Of a stretch of 6,678 nucleotides of DNA, positions 6,010 to 6,678 are shown piece by piece. The DNA comes from JBPBPI01 sp050954885 (GTDB lineage Bacteria > Pseudomonadota > Alphaproteobacteria > Caedimonadales > Caedimonadaceae). The translations under genes were made by a program, and so were the position numbers. The stretch covers positions 1 to 6,678 of the forward strand of contig JBPBPI010000052.1 of the NCBI GenBank assembly GCA_050954885.1, in the 5' to 3' direction. Each line of letters starts with the position of its first letter. Position 1 is the first letter of the stretch. Under the pieces are notes generated by a model. It ran no database searches. It saw only the letters and a program-made list of their open reading frames with translations, and was not told where the DNA came from.

Positions 6010-6326
6010 TCAGCTCCTTTCCGCTTTATAGATATCTTCCATAGAATCAATTCCCACTTGATGGGCTTTAAGGAGCATATTAAAAAGATGACTCAGCAGC
6101 ATTAAATCATTTGATTGTGATGCTAAATTCTTTTTAAATTCTTCCAAAGGTTAGGCACTAAAAAAACTAAGATCTGTGATAGTGTTTTCAGTAAAGGCAA
6201 CAGGTAAAGTGATGCCACTTTTGATGTCACATTCTAACGCTATATTCAATATTTTTTGTCTTCGATAAAAGCTTCCATGTCTTCTTTAAAAAAATCATGG
6301 TAATGAGAGGAAATAAGTTTGATCAT
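6010..6326 (-). pseudogene. Decayed small gene of unknown function (frameshift plus internal stop)
   Basis: From an ATG at 6326, with AAGAAG upstream, 25 codons read MIKLISSHYHDFFKEDMEAF... to a run of six T (6252-6257, A on the coding strand). There one base appears to be missing. After restoring it, the frame reads ILNIALECDIKSGITLPVAF... to an internal TAA (6151-6153), and then in the same frame PLEEFKKNLASQSNDLM... to TGA at 6010-6012. The total is 317 bases, so 318 (106 codons) would be intact. The coding-like residue flow on both sides of each lesion argues for one broken gene of about 105 residues. I do not recognise the family. The 3' end abuts the IS remnant and may itself be truncated. 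Confidence 0.6.
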
Positions 6327-6583
6327 CTTGATACTTCTTTAGGGTTATAAGATAAACATACGTAACTTGCCCTTTCATTGACGACTTTATTTTGTTTTAT
6401 TGTCGATTGCCCCATATCTCGATAGATTTTACGAATTTATAACTTAAAATTACATTTTTTCATAAAGCCGTGACACAAGTCAATTTTAATTAAAACATTC
6501 AGATCCAATGAAACGTTATATCCAAGACAAATAAAAACATTTTAATATTGACTCTTTGTTACAAAATAAATATTCCTATTATT
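6327..6583. other. AT-rich non-coding stretch
   Basis: I see no supported gene; the longest ATG reading frames I noticed are only a few codons. It contains the probable leader of the decayed gene at 6010-6326. It also has a chance promoter-like pair TTGACT (6548-6553) and TATTCC (6571-6576), 17 bases apart, pointing right into the IS end. Confidence 0.4.
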
Positions 6584-6602
6584 AACCCGAGTTGCGTTTA
6601 AG
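6584..6602 (+). repeat. IS982-like terminal inverted repeat, copy 3
   Basis: AACCCGAGTTGCGTTTAAG differs from the other two copies at two positions (GC for AT). It bounds the transposase 3' side of an element extending right, and overlaps the transposase stop codon at 6598-6600. Confidence 0.8.
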
Positions 6603-6678
6603 GATTCAAATTAAGGATGCTTTCTAATGATGGCTTATCATCTCTGAGTTGGTAATTGATCAATCCGGCCATCAGATG
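6598..6678 (-). CDS. IS982-family transposase, C-terminal end (partial)
   Basis: The last 26 codons are open up to the right edge and read HLMAGLINYQLRDDKPSLES followed by ILNLNP and a stop. The pattern HLMAGLI-Y-x5-KPSL is typical of the end of IS982-family transposases, DDE enzymes that move the element. The stop TAA lies within the terminal repeat, so the gene fills the element to its end. Whether the rest is intact cannot be seen. It is read towards the decayed gene at 6010-6326. Confidence 0.75.
   Translation of the reverse strand, partial: HLMAGLINYQLRDDKPSLESILNLNP

Larger units (their letters stand above)
5843..6020 (+). mobile_element. IS982-family 5' remnant
   Basis: This is the terminal repeat, a leader matching that of the copy at 1-95, and the first codons of the transposase. 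The homology stops near 6007-6025, where unrelated minus-strand coding sequence begins. About 175 bases therefore survive of an element normally near 1 kb. The right boundary is approximate. No matching right end is seen next to it. Confidence 0.75.
6584..6678 (-). mobile_element. IS982-family insertion sequence, transposase 3' end (partial, runs off right edge)
   Basis: The terminal repeat is at 6584-6602 and the transposase C-terminus reads leftwards towards it. The element continues beyond the window. It is in the opposite orientation to the remnant at 5843, so the two are not the two ends of one intact element. Confidence 0.8.

Noticed and set aside
5843..6678. One complete IS between the repeats at 5843 and 6584
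   Set aside because: Those two repeats are in direct, not inverted, orientation. The first is followed by a transposase start and the second by a transposase end pointing the other way, so they belong to different copies.

Overview
The window looks like part of an AT-rich, decaying chromosome, probably of an intracellular alphaproteobacterium (a Holosporales/Paracaedibacter-like endosymbiont is my best guess). The basis is threefold. The initiator tRNA has an A29-U41 pair in its anticodon stem, known from some alphaproteobacteria. A small lipoprotein carries a YCYKTLGGVDCY-type segment that I associate with alphaproteobacterial lipoproteins. IS982-like insertion-sequence fragments sit next to broken genes. 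The taxonomic call is inference.

Layout from left to right. Bases 1-95 are the transposase-proximal end of an IS982-family element whose transposase runs off the left edge on the minus strand. Then come nagZ (peptidoglycan-recycling beta-N-acetylhexosaminidase, minus), a small lipoprotein (minus) and the initiator tRNA-fMet (minus). tRNA-fMet is divergent from tRNA-Ser(GCT) (plus). A short GC-rich palindromic patch follows, then an AT-rich gene for an exported M61-like metallopeptidase (plus) and a small Cys-rich lipoprotein (plus). A strong two-way hairpin separates the lipoprotein from a convergent major facilitator superfamily (MFS) transporter gene (minus) that is split by a one-base frameshift. 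The rest (5640-6678) is decayed: an IS982 5' remnant, a minus-strand pseudogene with a frameshift and a stop, and the 3' end of a third IS982 copy leaving the window on the right.

The genes do not form one pathway. nagZ serves cell-wall recycling. The two lipoproteins and the M61-like enzyme are envelope or periplasmic proteins. The two tRNAs are housekeeping genes with their own promoters. The 5.7 kb between the first two IS ends is bracketed by inverted, outward-facing IS copies, a composite-transposon-like geometry that more likely reflects IS proliferation and rearrangement than a working transposon.

I see no clear new defence or mobile system. The most unusual items are the perfectly symmetric twin CX3C lipoprotein, the terminator built on the CCA end of tRNA-fMet, and an in-frame TTTAAAA slippery heptamer in the overlap of the split MFS gene. 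The last of these I regard as probably accidental.
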